Counted from the first letter of the stretch, positions 16,180 through 24,477 are shown. The stretch: 64,000 nt of DNA from Paractinoplanes ovalisporus (GCF_016834655.1 NZ_JAENHP010000004.1:763068-827067), one strand, 5' to 3'. Program-made: numbers and translations. The notes: a model not told the origin generated them from the sequence alone.

Positions 16180-16617
16180 ATGACTACTCGTACCGCGACC
16201 CGAACGATCGAGGCCAGCATGTCCGACCCGTCGCTGGGTCTGCCGTCCATCACGATGGCGGTACCCATGCCCGGGTTCCCGGCCCACCGGGAGTTCGTGC
16301 TGGTGCGTCTCAACGAAGACGGCCTGCTCTACGCGTTCACGTCCACTGAGGACCCCGACCTGCGCTTCCTCGTGGCGCCGCCGGAGCCGTTCTTCCCGGA
16401 CTACGCGCCAGAGATCGAGGCCGACGTCTTCGCCGCGCTCAACAGCAAGGACCCGGACCGTCTGCTGCTGCTGACCGTCATCACGGCCGGCACCAACGAG
16501 ACCACCGCCAACCTGATGGCCCCGATCGTCGTCGACCGGGACTCCATGCGCGCCATGCAGGTGGTTCTGAGCGGCTCGGGGTTCCCCGTCCGCGCGGTCA
16601 TGAACCCGGTCTACTGA
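16180..16617 (+). CDS. fliW: Flagellar assembly factor FliW (CsrA antagonist)
   Basis: 145 residues from ATG 16180, with GAGG 5 nt upstream; a GTG at 16174 overlapping the flgL stop is possible. LRFLVAPPEPFFPDYAPEI and the ending TANLMAPIVVDRDSMRAMQVVLSGSGFPVRAVM are characteristic of FliW. In Firmicutes FliW binds flagellin and, when flagellin is exported, is freed to sequester CsrA. csrA lies directly downstream, supporting the same switch here. Confidence 0.95.
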   Translation: MTTRTATRTIEASMSDPSLGLPSITMAVPMPGFPAHREFVLVRLNEDGLLYAFTSTEDPDLRFLVAPPEPFFPDYAPEIEADVFAALNSKDPDRLLLLTVITAGTNETTANLMAPIVVDRDSMRAMQVVLSGSGFPVRAVMNPVY

Positions 16618-16629
16618 GGTATCCGCAGG

Positions 16630-16658
16630 CGCGGTCGCGCGCATCGTTCGCGACCGCG
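16630..16658 (+). other. Hairpin between fliW and csrA
   Basis: Perfect 10-bp stem CGCGGTCGCG/CGCGACCGCG with a 9-nt loop. There is no T-run, only TCTGTCTCG. It could lower read-through into csrA or act as an RNA-processing or regulatory element. Confidence 0.5.
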
Positions 16659-16705
16659 TCTGTCTCGCGATGCTGTCCGTCCACGGATGGAGGAGGGCAC
16701 CGACG

Positions 16706-16948
16706 ATGCTCGTACTGACCCGGCGCTCCGGGGAAAGCGTGATGATCGGCAACGATGTCGTCATCACCGTCCTCGAAGCGCGTGGTGATGTGATCCGGCT
16801 GGGCATCCAGGCTCCGCGTGACGTGCAGGTGCATCGCGAGGAGGTGTACCGGGAGCTGCAGGCCTCGAACCGAGAGGCCGCCTCGCCCACACAGGACGAA
16901 GTGCAGGCGGTCAGCAAGATGCTCCAACCGCCGGCCACATCGGACTGA
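16706..16948 (+). CDS. csrA: Carbon storage regulator CsrA
   Basis: 80 residues. MLVLTRRSGESVMIGNDVVITVLEARGDVIRLGIQAPRDVQVHREEVY is the complete CsrA fold, including the RNA-binding L-x-LTRR start and RLGI-x-AP-x-x-x-x-VHR. It binds GGA motifs in mRNA leaders. The C-terminal tail after residue 58 is longer than in Escherichia coli. The start is fixed by the family N-terminus and by GGAGGAGGG, whose overlapping GGA triplets also suggest autoregulation. It is the last gene of the flgN unit. Confidence 0.96.
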   Translation: MLVLTRRSGESVMIGNDVVITVLEARGDVIRLGIQAPRDVQVHREEVYRELQASNREAASPTQDEVQAVSKMLQPPATSD

Positions 16949-16963
16949 CGTTTTTGCTCTTCC

Positions 16964-17001
16964 GGGCGCCCCGTCGTTATCGGCGGGGCGCCCGTCTTTG
17001 T
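16964..17001 (+). terminator. Terminator of the flgN-csrA operon
   Basis: Perfect 10-bp stem GGGCGCCCCG/CGGGGCGCCC with a 10-nt loop, followed by GTCTTTGTG. It lies 16 nt after the csrA stop. Confidence 0.88.
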
Positions 17002-17027
17002 GTCCGCCATATCGGACTGACGTTCAG

Positions 17028-17060
17028 TGCGCTTTTTCTGTTGTAAAAGACAAAAGCGCA
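17028..17060 (+). promoter_or_regulatory. Inverted repeat upstream of the chemoreceptor
   Basis: 9-bp arms TGCGCTTTT and AAAAGCGCA separated by 15 nt, in an unusually AT-rich patch. It is 75 nt upstream of the receptor start. It could be an operator or a second terminator after csrA; no promoter is obvious. Confidence 0.4.
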
Positions 17061-17134
17061 TCCTCCGCGCCGGAACACCTGAAAGATGTTCATTACCGCT
17101 CGGGCGGTGCTGTTCCGGCTTCGAAGGGGGATCG

Positions 17135-18679
17135 ATGTCGCGGTTGGCCGAACTCGGAATCGCCAAACGTCTTGCCATCATCGTGGGTGTCGGCGCCGTC
17201 ATGCTGGCCGCGCTGACCGCGATCGGGCTCATCGGCCAGAACCGGTTGGCCGACCAGGGCTACAACGTGTCGCAGCTGCAGGCCTGTCAGGCCGCGCTCA
17301 ACCACCTCGACACCCGGCAGAGCGAGCTCAAGGTGGACGCGTACCGGTCGGCCCTCGCCCAGGACGTGACCCAGGACGTGAAGGACGACGTGCAGTCGGC
17401 CACCGAGGCCGCCGACGCCGTGGTCGCCTCCTGCGTGGCGGACGGCGTGGCCCAGACGTTCGCCCAGAACCGCCCCGACTTCGTCGCCTTCGGCACGTTC
17501 ATCTCCGACTTCGTGGCCGCGGCCGACAAGCGCACCCGGATCGGCGAGATCGCCGAGCGCAACAACGTCACCGACGACGAACTCGGCGCTTTGATCGACC
17601 AGGTCACCGCCGCCGTCGGGACCGAAGAGCAGGACATGGCCCAGACGGTCAGCCGCACCCGTACCCTCTCGATCGTGGTCGCCCTGGCCGGCCTGGCGCT
17701 CCTGATCGGCCTGGCCATCCCGCTGGCCCGCTCGATCCTGGTGCCGGTGCGCACCCTCGGCGCCGTCATCGACGCGCTGGCCAAGGGCGACCTGACCGGG
17801 CGCAGCGGCATCACCAGCCGCGACGAGCTCGGCAAGATGGCGGCCGGGCTGGACGGGGCGCTCGAATCGATCCGGGTGTCGCTCGAGACGATCGGCCGCG
17901 ACGCGGACGCCCTGGCCGGCGCGGCCAGCGAGTTGTCGGCGGTGGCGGCGCAGATCGCGGAGGCCGCCGGCAACACCGACCGGCAGACCGCGGCCGCCTC
18001 GGCCGAGGCCGACGAGATCTCCCGCAACGTGCAGTCGGTGGCGGCCGGCTCGGAGCAGATGGGCCTGGCCATCCGCGAGATCTCCCGCAACACCAGCGAG
18101 TCCGCCCAGATCGCGTCGATCGCGGTGTCCGAGGCGGCCCGCGCGACCGACACGGTTCGTCAGCTCGGCGACTCGTCGGCCGAGATCGGCAACGTCATCA
18201 AGCTGATCACCTCGATCGCCGAGCAGACCAACCTGCTGGCGCTGAACGCGACGATCGAGGCGGCCCGCGCCGGCGAGGCGGGCAAGGGCTTCGCCGTGGT
18301 GGCCAGCGAGGTCAAGGACCTGGCCCAGGAGACCGCCCGCGCGACCGAGGACATCGGCTCCCGCGTGGCCGCCATCCAGCAGGACACCGGCGGCGCGGTC
18401 GAGGTCATCTCGCGGATCAGCGAGGTCATCGGCCAGATCAACGAGTTCCAGCTGACGATCGCGTCGGCGGTCGAGGAGCAGACGGCCACGACGGGCGAGA
18501 TGAGTCGCAGCATCGCCGAGGTGGCGAACGGCTCGGCCCGCATCGCGTCCAACATCTCCGACGTCTCGAGCGCGAGCGCGGCCGCGGTGCAGGGTGTCGA
18601 GCAGACCCGCCAGGCGTCCGGCGGCGTGGCCCGAACCGCCGACGACCTGCGCAGCCTGGTCAGTTCGTTCCGCATCTAG
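17135..18679 (+). CDS. Methyl-accepting chemotaxis protein
   Basis: 514 residues from ATG 17135 (GAAGGGGG upstream). A transmembrane helix at about 12-34 is followed by a roughly 150-residue helical sensor region, a second helix at about 187-210 and a HAMP domain (RSILVPVRTLGAVIDALAKGDLT). The cytoplasmic signalling rod carries the hairpin tip EQTNLLALNATIEAARAGEAGKGFAVVASEVK. It ends SLVSSFRI with no CheR-tethering pentapeptide. It senses an unknown ligand and would signal to CheA/CheW, which are encoded elsewhere. It sits directly after the flagellar operon, separated by a terminator. Confidence 0.95.
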   Translation: MSRLAELGIAKRLAIIVGVGAVMLAALTAIGLIGQNRLADQGYNVSQLQACQAALNHLDTRQSELKVDAYRSALAQDVTQDVKDDVQSATEAADAVVASCVADGVAQTFAQNRPDFVAFGTFISDFVAAADKRTRIGEIAERNNVTDDELGALIDQVTAAVGTEEQDMAQTVSRTRTLSIVVALAGLALLIGLAIPLARSILVPVRTLGAVIDALAKGDLTGRSGITSRDELGKMAAGLDGALESIRVSLETIGRDADALAGAASELSAVAAQIAEAAGNTDRQTAAASAEADEISRNVQSVAAGSEQMGLAIREISRNTSESAQIASIAVSEAARATDTVRQLGDSSAEIGNVIKLITSIAEQTNLLALNATIEAARAGEAGKGFAVVASEVKDLAQETARATEDIGSRVAAIQQDTGGAVEVISRISEVIGQINEFQLTIASAVEEQTATTGEMSRSIAEVANGSARIASNISDVSSASAAAVQGVEQTRQASGGVARTADDLRSLVSSFRI

Positions 18680-18790
18680 TTCGGGGCGCACCCGATATGC
18701 ACCGGCAGCGGACCGGGGTTGACAACGGGGCGGGCCCACTCTCTTGGTCAGACGGGAAGAGCCCGTCGCAGCAGAGGCCGGGGAGAGACA

Positions 18791-19534
18791 GTGAGCGCGG
18801 AGCGGGAATCAGTCATCGGTGTCGTGAGCGCCGTCGACGCTCTGGACCTTACGGCCGATGCGCATGTGCACACCGGCTTCTCGGCCGGGCGCGACGCCGT
18901 CGGGGTGGTCGTCTCGGCCGCCGACCTGGCCGGGCTGTCCGCGATCACGTTCGCCGACCAGGTCGGCCCGGACACCACCTGGATCTCCGCGTACGCCGAC
19001 TCGGTGCGGCGGGCCCAGCGGCGTACGGAACTCACGCTGCGCATCGCGGCCGAGGTCGAGGTCGTCCGCCCGGACGGCTGGCTCGCGCTGCCGCCGGACA
19101 TCAGCTCGTTGGAGGCGCTGTCGGTCGCCGTCTCGCGCCTGCCGATGGCCGGCGGGGTCGTCGGCCCGCGCGACGTGCGCGCCATGCTCACCACCGGCCG
19201 GATCACCGCCGACCAGGTGGCCGAGGAACTGGTCAGCGTCACCGTCCGCGGCATCGAGCGGGCCTCCCGGTACGCCCCGACCCAGCTCGCCCGTCCGCTC
19301 GGCCTGCTGGCTCAGGTCGGCCTGGACGACGCCGTGCTGAGCCCCGACCTGATCGGCGCCCTGGCCGCCGCCTGCCGCGAGACCGGCACCCTGGTCGAGA
19401 TCAGCGAGTCCTGGCGTTCGCCGTCGCCGCGGGTCGTGGCCATGCTGCGTGCGTCGGAGGTGGCGATGGTCCCCGCGAGTGACGCCCGGTACGCCACCGA
19501 GGTCGGGCACTGGCAGTACGTCCGCCGGGTCTGA
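18791..19534 (+). CDS. PHP-domain-like protein with incomplete metal site
   Basis: 247 residues from GTG 18791, with GGGGAGAG upstream. The N-terminus has TADAHVHTGFSAGRD, the HxH motif (His25, His27) of PHP phosphoesterases of the histidinol-phosphatase/polymerase-PHP type, and an AAEVEVV glutamate motif. The C-terminal motif normally reading SDAH is SDAR here, so one metal ligand is absent. The substrate is unknown, and it may be a binding rather than catalytic protein. It follows the chemoreceptor by 111 nt without a terminator, so it could be co-transcribed. Confidence 0.7.
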   Translation: MSAERESVIGVVSAVDALDLTADAHVHTGFSAGRDAVGVVVSAADLAGLSAITFADQVGPDTTWISAYADSVRRAQRRTELTLRIAAEVEVVRPDGWLALPPDISSLEALSVAVSRLPMAGGVVGPRDVRAMLTTGRITADQVAEELVSVTVRGIERASRYAPTQLARPLGLLAQVGLDDAVLSPDLIGALAAACRETGTLVEISESWRSPSPRVVAMLRASEVAMVPASDARYATEVGHWQYVRRV

Positions 19535-19616
19535 GCGAAACCGGCCGCTCGAAGTAGCCGTCTCCGTACTCTCAGTCATGCCGACAGTCATTACGTGAAG
19601 GCATAGGAGAGATGCG

Positions 19617-20405
19617 ATGAGTATGGTTCAGCAGGCCATCGAGGTAAGTGCGCCGTTGCACACGGTGTACGAGCAACTCGCCGCGTTCGAGAACTACCCG
19701 CAGTTCATGAGCGGCGTGCAGGAGGTCACGCCGATCGGCCAGCACCAGACGCACTGGATCATGGATGTCGAGGGCCACCGCCGCGAGTTCGACGCGCAGA
19801 TCACCGAACTGACGCTGGACGAGCGGATCTCGTGGGCGACCACGGACGGGCCGCTGCTCGCCGAGACCATCACACTGCGTCCGATGGGTGAGGCCAAGAC
19901 CCAGGTGGTCGCGCAGCTCGAGGCCGACATCGCGTTCCTGATGCCGCACGACCGGCACGGCCAGGCGTCGCTCACCAAGCGCCTCAAGGACGATCTCACC
20001 ACGTTCAAGGGACTGGTCGAGGCCGGGGCCAGTTCCAAGAAGTTCGCCCGGCCGGTGCCGACCCCGGCCGCGGTCGCCGCCCGGGCCCGCAACCGTCCGC
20101 ACCCCGGCGCCGGGTGGGGCACCAGCGCCGCCGAGCAGAGCAACGCCAGCCGCGCCGACCTGCCGTACCACGGACTTTCGGCCTCGGCCATGGGCACCCG
20201 CGTCGACATCACCTCCGCCCCTGGCATCAGCGACCCGCACGACCTCGACGAGGTGCTCGCCCCCGGGCGGCGCATCGGCAAGCCCGGAGTCGTCAGCGGC
20301 GGCGCGGCCGGCAGCGCCCGGATGGGCGGCCGCACCACGAAGAAGGACGCGTGGGGCGACGGCATGATCAACGAAGAGGACCGCGGCAGCGCCAGCGACT
20401 GGTGA
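19617..20405 (+). CDS. SRPBCC (START-like) family protein with disordered tail
   Basis: 262 residues. Residues 1-140 resemble the polyketide cyclase/dehydrase branch of SRPBCC proteins: VQQAIEVSAPLHTVYEQLAAFENYPQFMSGVQEV at the start and LTKRLKDDLTTFKGLVEA in the final helix. The last 120 residues are Gly/Ala/Ser/Arg-rich and look disordered, which is unusual for the family. It probably binds a hydrophobic ligand; no specific role can be assigned. The start has GGAGAG upstream. It ends at a shared terminator. Confidence 0.75.
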   Translation: MSMVQQAIEVSAPLHTVYEQLAAFENYPQFMSGVQEVTPIGQHQTHWIMDVEGHRREFDAQITELTLDERISWATTDGPLLAETITLRPMGEAKTQVVAQLEADIAFLMPHDRHGQASLTKRLKDDLTTFKGLVEAGASSKKFARPVPTPAAVAARARNRPHPGAGWGTSAAEQSNASRADLPYHGLSASAMGTRVDITSAPGISDPHDLDEVLAPGRRIGKPGVVSGGAAGSARMGGRTTKKDAWGDGMINEEDRGSASDW

Positions 20406-20418
20406 GCGGCCGCCGGCC

Positions 20419-20454
20419 GAACCGCCCGCCCCGCTGTCAGGGGGTGGGCGGTTC
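20419..20454. terminator. Bidirectional terminator
   Basis: 14-bp stem GAACCGCCCGCCCC pairing with GGGGTGGGCGGTTC (one G-T) around an 8-nt loop. It lies between the SRPBCC gene and the convergent histidine kinase gene. Confidence 0.85.
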
Positions 20455-20455
20455 G

Positions 20456-21871
20456 CTATACGGGCGCCGCCTCCCAGGTGACGACCAGGCGGGCACCGTG
20501 CGGGTCGGCGTGCTCGTAGCGCACCGAACCGCCGTTCGCCTCGACCAGGTGCCGCACGATGAACAGCCCCAGCCCCGATCCCCGCATGAACCGGCCGAAC
20601 AGGTTGGGCAGCAGCTCGTCCGGGATGCCCTGGCCGCTGTCCTGCACGACCAGTTCGACCTGATCCCCGAGATGGCGGGCGGAAATCAGGACCGGAGCGT
20701 TCCCGTACGCGATGGCGTTGCTGACCAGGTTCTGCAGGACGGCCACGACGTGGGCCCGATCGCCCAGGGCCGTCACGTCGTCGCCCATCTCGACCACGAT
20801 CTCGCCGGGGCCGGCCGGTGACGCCGCGACCACCGACGCCGCCACCTCGTGCAGCGGCACCGGCGCCCGCCGCGCGGTCACCGAACCCATGTCGAGCCGG
20901 AACAGCAGCTGCAGGTCGTTCATCATCTTGATCAGCCGCTGCGTGTTCTTGTCGATCTTCGTGGCGAGCTCGAGCCGGATGTCGTCGGGCAGGTCGCCCC
21001 AGTCCGCGTGCAACAGCTCGGCGAGGCTGGCGATCGAGCTGATCGGCTGGGCCACGTCGTGGGTCAGCATCGAGGTGAGGTCGTTCTTGAACGTCAGAGC
21101 CGCCTCGAGCCGGGTGTTGGTCTCGCGCAGCCGGGCGTTGCCGCGCTCGAGTTCGGCCGCCTTCTCGCTGAGGGTCTCCTCGGCTCGCTTGCGGTCGGCG
21201 ATGTCGACGTAGGTGGCCACGTACGCCCGGGGCGCGCCCTCCTCGTCCGGGATCGGCGCCATCGAGGCCAGGACGGGCACCGCGCCGCCGTCGACGCGGG
21301 GCAGCATCCAGTCTCCACCGCCGGCGGGCGGCACCGGCGGGGGATCGAGGCGGACCGGCTCGTCGGCGTCGTGGCCGGTGAGCTCGCGCCAGCGCCGGTT
21401 CACGTCGATCACCTGGTAGTTGGCGTCCGTCACCATGACGGCCTCGTTCATCGACTGGAACAGGGTGTCGGTGAAGTCGGCGAGGCGGCGTTGTCGCTTG
21501 TCGGCCGTGACCAGTGCGCGGATCAGCTGCCCGAGAAGCACGAGCACAGCGATCGCGAGGAGGGTGGCGATCGAGGCGGCGGCGTGGCGGGGGAACGCGG
21601 CCACGCCGAGCACGACGGCCCCGGCGAGGAGGAGGGCGGCGAGACCGTGCACGACCCGGCCGGCTGTGCGGCTGACCACCGGGACCGCCTGGAGCACCAG
21701 GGCGATTCCGGCCGGGACGAGCGCGGCCGCCGGATCGGCGAGGAAGCCGTCCGGCGGAGCGCCTTTCAGTGACATGAGCAGGGCCGTGGTGCCGAAGACG
21801 GCGACCGCGAGACCGGCACACCCGGCGGTCAGCCGGGACAACCTGCCCAGATCACGCGCCGCATCATGCAC
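20456..21871 (-). CDS. Membrane-associated PAS sensor histidine kinase
   Basis: 471 residues. Four or five hydrophobic helices lie between about 12 and 118. A PAS domain follows at about 128-230 (FTDTLFQSMNEAVMVTDANYQVIDVNRRW), then a coiled coil, then the dimerisation helix with the phospho-acceptor in LTSMLTHDVAQPISSI. The ATPase domain has N-box QNLVSNAIAYGN, G1 DSGQGIP and G2 GSGLGLFIVRHLV. It would sense an intracellular or membrane cue and autophosphorylate. No receiver is fused. The nearest regulator is the single-domain receiver at 22457, divergently encoded; pairing is plausible but unproven. Confidence 0.9.
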   Translation of the reverse strand: MHDAARDLGRLSRLTAGCAGLAVAVFGTTALLMSLKGAPPDGFLADPAAALVPAGIALVLQAVPVVSRTAGRVVHGLAALLLAGAVVLGVAAFPRHAAASIATLLAIAVLVLLGQLIRALVTADKRQRRLADFTDTLFQSMNEAVMVTDANYQVIDVNRRWRELTGHDADEPVRLDPPPVPPAGGGDWMLPRVDGGAVPVLASMAPIPDEEGAPRAYVATYVDIADRKRAEETLSEKAAELERGNARLRETNTRLEAALTFKNDLTSMLTHDVAQPISSIASLAELLHADWGDLPDDIRLELATKIDKNTQRLIKMMNDLQLLFRLDMGSVTARRAPVPLHEVAASVVAASPAGPGEIVVEMGDDVTALGDRAHVVAVLQNLVSNAIAYGNAPVLISARHLGDQVELVVQDSGQGIPDELLPNLFGRFMRGSGLGLFIVRHLVEANGGSVRYEHADPHGARLVVTWEAAPV

Positions 21872-21928
21872 GTAATCCCCTCATATTCCGAGGAAACGAG
21901 CATAACGCGGCGCATGCGTATCAAGCGG

Positions 21929-22141
21929 TTACTTTCCGGCCCACTCGTAGCCGTCCTCAAGGACGATGCGCTCGGCGACCTTCACGATGTCCTCGTGGTG
22001 GCGGTTGCCGTGGTGGCCGCAGAACGCCAGCTCGCCGCCGCTGGTCAGCGTGACCACCAGCTTGGCGGCGGCGCTGCAACGGTCGCAGCGCTCGGTCATC
22101 GCGGCAACGGTGGTGATCTCGGGCGACAGCAGGCTGGACAT
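21929..22141 (-). CDS. DUF7455-type small zinc-ribbon protein
   Basis: 70 residues from ATG 22141, with AAGGAG upstream. RCDRCSAAAKLVV (Cys19, Cys22) and AFCGHHGNRHHEDI (Cys41, His43/44/48/49) form a probable metal site. This matches short actinobacterial proteins grouped as DUF7455, often found near sigma-factor genes; the function is unknown. It lies between the kinase and the response regulator. Longer upstream starts lack a ribosome site and run into non-coding composition. Confidence 0.85.
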   Translation of the reverse strand: MSSLLSPEITTVAAMTERCDRCSAAAKLVVTLTSGGELAFCGHHGNRHHEDIVKVAERIVLEDGYEWAGK

Positions 22142-22456
22142 ATCGCTCTCCTTGCTCAGTGGCGGTGTGTAGCGGTACGCCGTGTCAATCGGCCCTCCGC
22201 CCCGCAGCTTTAGCTGTTCTCTTCGATCTTCCAGCGGCCCGGTGCGGGGCTGGAGGCGTTGCAACCCAGGTGCAACCGGGTCGCCCCCATCCTTCCCCCA
22301 ACCGGGCCTCAGCATGCGTTTCCGAGCGGGTGAACTGGCTGACACCGGTATTGGTCACGGCCCTTCGGCCTAAAGGCCGGACCGTGCAACCTCCTGCGGT
22401 TAGCGTGAGAGCGCGAACCGGCACGGAACGTGACATCAGAACCACCGGGAGGATCC
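22142..22456. other. Divergent intergenic region before the response regulator
   Basis: 315 bp with no convincing gene. It holds a TcrA-box-like repeat (22261-22278), a hairpin-forming stretch around TTCGGCC-TAAA-GGCCGGA near 22363-22380 nested in CACGG/CCGTG arms, and the ribosome site GGGAGGA before 22457. No clear -35/-10 was identified for either flanking gene. Confidence 0.5.
22261..22278 (+). promoter_or_regulatory. TcrA-box-like repeat GCAACCC-N4-GCAACCG
   Basis: One mismatch to the remembered TcrA consensus with the correct 4-bp spacing. It lies about 180 bp upstream of the response regulator and 120 bp upstream of the DUF7455 gene. Confidence 0.45.
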
Positions 22457-22855
22457 ATGTCGCAGGCGCCCGCACCCGAGACGCGGCCCACGGTCCTGGT
22501 CGTGGACGACGAGGAGGATCTGCGCGACATCATGCGCCGGATGCTCGAGCGCCGCGGCTTCGCCACCCTCATCGCCGGCGACTCCCAGCAGGCCATCGCC
22601 GCCTGCCGCGAGCATCCGGGCGACATCGACATCCTGGTCACCGACCTGGGCCTGCCCGGCGTCTCGGGCGGCGAACTGTCCCGGTCGGCGACCCAGCTGC
22701 GCCCCGAGATGAGCGTCGTCTACATCTCCGGGCTGCCCAAGGAGCTTGCCGTGGCCGACGGGCTGATCGGCGAGGACGCGCTGCTGGTGAAGAAGCCGTT
22801 CAGCAGCGAGGTGCTGGTTCAGACTCTGCGCTCGGTGCTGGGCGAGAACGAGTAG
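22457..22855 (+). CDS. Single-domain response regulator (CheY-like receiver)
   Basis: 132 residues, all receiver domain: acidic pair Asp17/Asp18, phospho-acceptor Asp63 in VTDLGLPG, Ser91 in YISG and Lys113 in KKPF. No output domain. Such proteins act in phosphorelays or on a partner such as a motor or kinase. The ATG has GGGAGGA upstream. The 3' end overlaps the convergent methyltransferase gene by 37 bp. The receiver resembles those paired with PAS kinases more than CheY (inference). Confidence 0.9.
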   Translation: MSQAPAPETRPTVLVVDDEEDLRDIMRRMLERRGFATLIAGDSQQAIAACREHPGDIDILVTDLGLPGVSGGELSRSATQLRPEMSVVYISGLPKELAVADGLIGEDALLVKKPFSSEVLVQTLRSVLGENE

Positions 22856-23595
22856 GGGACAGTCAGCTCCCCGAGCCGCCAACGGGCGGGGCCGTCGAGC
22901 ACCGGCCAGCCCTCCGCCCGCATCCGCCGGCAGGTCGCCAGCCAACGCTGACGCGGCCCGAACGGGGTCGCCTCGGTCTCCCACGCCCGGCCCAGGGACT
23001 GCAGCAGCGTGTGTACCGGCTCGCCCGGCACGTTGTGGTGGATCAGCGACTTGGGCAGCCGCTCGGCGAACGTCGCCGGATGGTCCAGATCGGACAACCG
23101 GGCGGAAAAGGTGAGCGTGCCCGGCTCGCCGGCCTCGACCACGGCCCACGTGGCGATCCGGCCCAGCTCGTCGCAGGTGCCCTCGACCAGCACGGCGCCG
23201 GTCGCGGTCATCGCCGTCCACGCCGCCGCGACCTCCTCCTCCGCATACTGACGCAGCACGTTGAAGGCGCGCACCACCGTCGGGCGCAGACCGGCCAGCT
23301 CGAAACCGCCCCGGCGGAACACCAGGTGCGGGGGATCGGCATGCGGCTGGGCGGCTTCCACCCGTACGGGATCGATCTCCAGCCCCACCACCGTGACGTC
23401 CGGGCGCACGGATGCGGCCAGACGGCTCCGGAGCTCCACCGCGGTGACCGGGGTGGCGCCGTAGCCGAGATCGATGACCAGCGGCTCCGCGGCGGCCCGC
23501 AGAAGATCACCGCACCGGTACGCCACGTAGTTGTCGACGCGGCGCAACCGGTTCGGATTGGTGGTCCCGCGGGTGATCTCGCCGACGGGTCTCAC
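22819..23595 (-). CDS. Class I SAM-dependent methyltransferase-like protein
   Basis: 258 residues. LVIDLGYGATPVTAVELRSRL is motif I, and TVVGLEIDPVRVEAAQ is motif II, with the acidic residue that binds the ribose. The remainder lacks an obvious substrate motif. The C-terminal 12 codons overlap the convergent response regulator. The start is 3 nt after the SDR stop, suggesting co-transcription with that gene. Substrate unknown. Confidence 0.8.
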   Translation of the reverse strand: MRPVGEITRGTTNPNRLRRVDNYVAYRCGDLLRAAAEPLVIDLGYGATPVTAVELRSRLAASVRPDVTVVGLEIDPVRVEAAQPHADPPHLVFRRGGFELAGLRPTVVRAFNVLRQYAEEEVAAAWTAMTATGAVLVEGTCDELGRIATWAVVEAGEPGTLTFSARLSDLDHPATFAERLPKSLIHHNVPGEPVHTLLQSLGRAWETEATPFGPRQRWLATCRRMRAEGWPVLDGPARWRLGELTVPYSFSPSTERRV

Positions 23596-23597
23596 GC

Positions 23598-24353
23598 CTA
23601 CTTCTCCCGGTGGACCTTGTGCTGGGCGGCCTGCGCGATCGGACGCACCACGATGCGGTCGAGATTGACGTGTTGGGGACGCGTCGCGGCGTACGCGATG
23701 ATGTCCGCGATGTCGTCCGCCACCAGCGGTTCCCGTACGCCCTCATAGATGGCATCGGCCCGGGCCTGGTCACCGCCGAACCGCTTGAGCGAGAACTCGT
23801 CCGTACGCACCATGCCCGGATCGACCTCGATGACGCGTACGGGCTTCCCGGCCAGTTCCAGCCGCAGCGTCCCGACCAGGGCCGTCTGGGCGTGTTTGGC
23901 CGCCGTGTAACCACCGCCGCCCTCATAGACCGTGAACGCCGCCGTCGAGCCGACCGTCACGATCGTCCCGGCCCCGCTCGCGACCAGGGCCGGCAGCAGC
24001 GCCTGGGTCACCCGCAGCGAGCCGAGCACGTTCACGTCGTACATCCACTGCCAGTCGGCGACCGCGCCCGACTCGACCGGGTCGAGCCCCTGCGCCCCGC
24101 CCGCGTTGTTGACCAGCAACGTGACCGGTCCGCCCAGGTCGGCGACGGCCGAGGTCAGCGCCGCCACCGACTCGTCGGACGTGACGTCGCACTCGACCGC
24201 GGTGGCCGCCGAGCCGATCTCCTTGACCAGGGCCGCGAGCCGGTCGGCGCGCCGGGCCGCGGCGACGACGTGGAAACCCTCGGACGCGAGCCGGCGGGCG
24301 GTCGCCGCCCCGATGCCGCTGGACGCGCCCGTGACCACTGCGATGTTCTGCAT
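23598..24353 (-). CDS. Short-chain dehydrogenase/reductase (classical SDR)
   Basis: 251 residues from ATG 24353, with GGAAGGATGGG upstream. TGASSGIG is the cofactor loop, NNAG is present, and the catalytic set is Ser in VGSTAAF plus Tyr/Lys in GGYTAAKHA. An Arg-rich AARRADR after beta-2 suggests NADP(H). This branch resembles YdfG/serine-3-dehydrogenase-like oxidoreductases; the substrate is not predictable. Operon with the downstream methyltransferase. Confidence 0.92.
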   Translation of the reverse strand: MQNIAVVTGASSGIGAATARRLASEGFHVVAAARRADRLAALVKEIGSAATAVECDVTSDESVAALTSAVADLGGPVTLLVNNAGGAQGLDPVESGAVADWQWMYDVNVLGSLRVTQALLPALVASGAGTIVTVGSTAAFTVYEGGGGYTAAKHAQTALVGTLRLELAGKPVRVIEVDPGMVRTDEFSLKRFGGDQARADAIYEGVREPLVADDIADIIAYAATRPQHVNLDRIVVRPIAQAAQHKVHREK

Positions 24354-24477
24354 GCCCCCATCCTTCCCGATGACTTGGGTCACCCCGGAGTGACTGGATG
24401 GTGGTTCAGGGCACCGCGGCGGGGAAGATTAGTGACTGCGCAACAATTTGCGTGACACCCGTCCAGGAGGATTGATC

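Noticed and set aside
17093..18739. Minus-strand frame opposite the chemoreceptor (548 codons)
   Set aside because: Leu/Arg/Asp/Gly-rich with no motif; shadow of a clear chemoreceptor.
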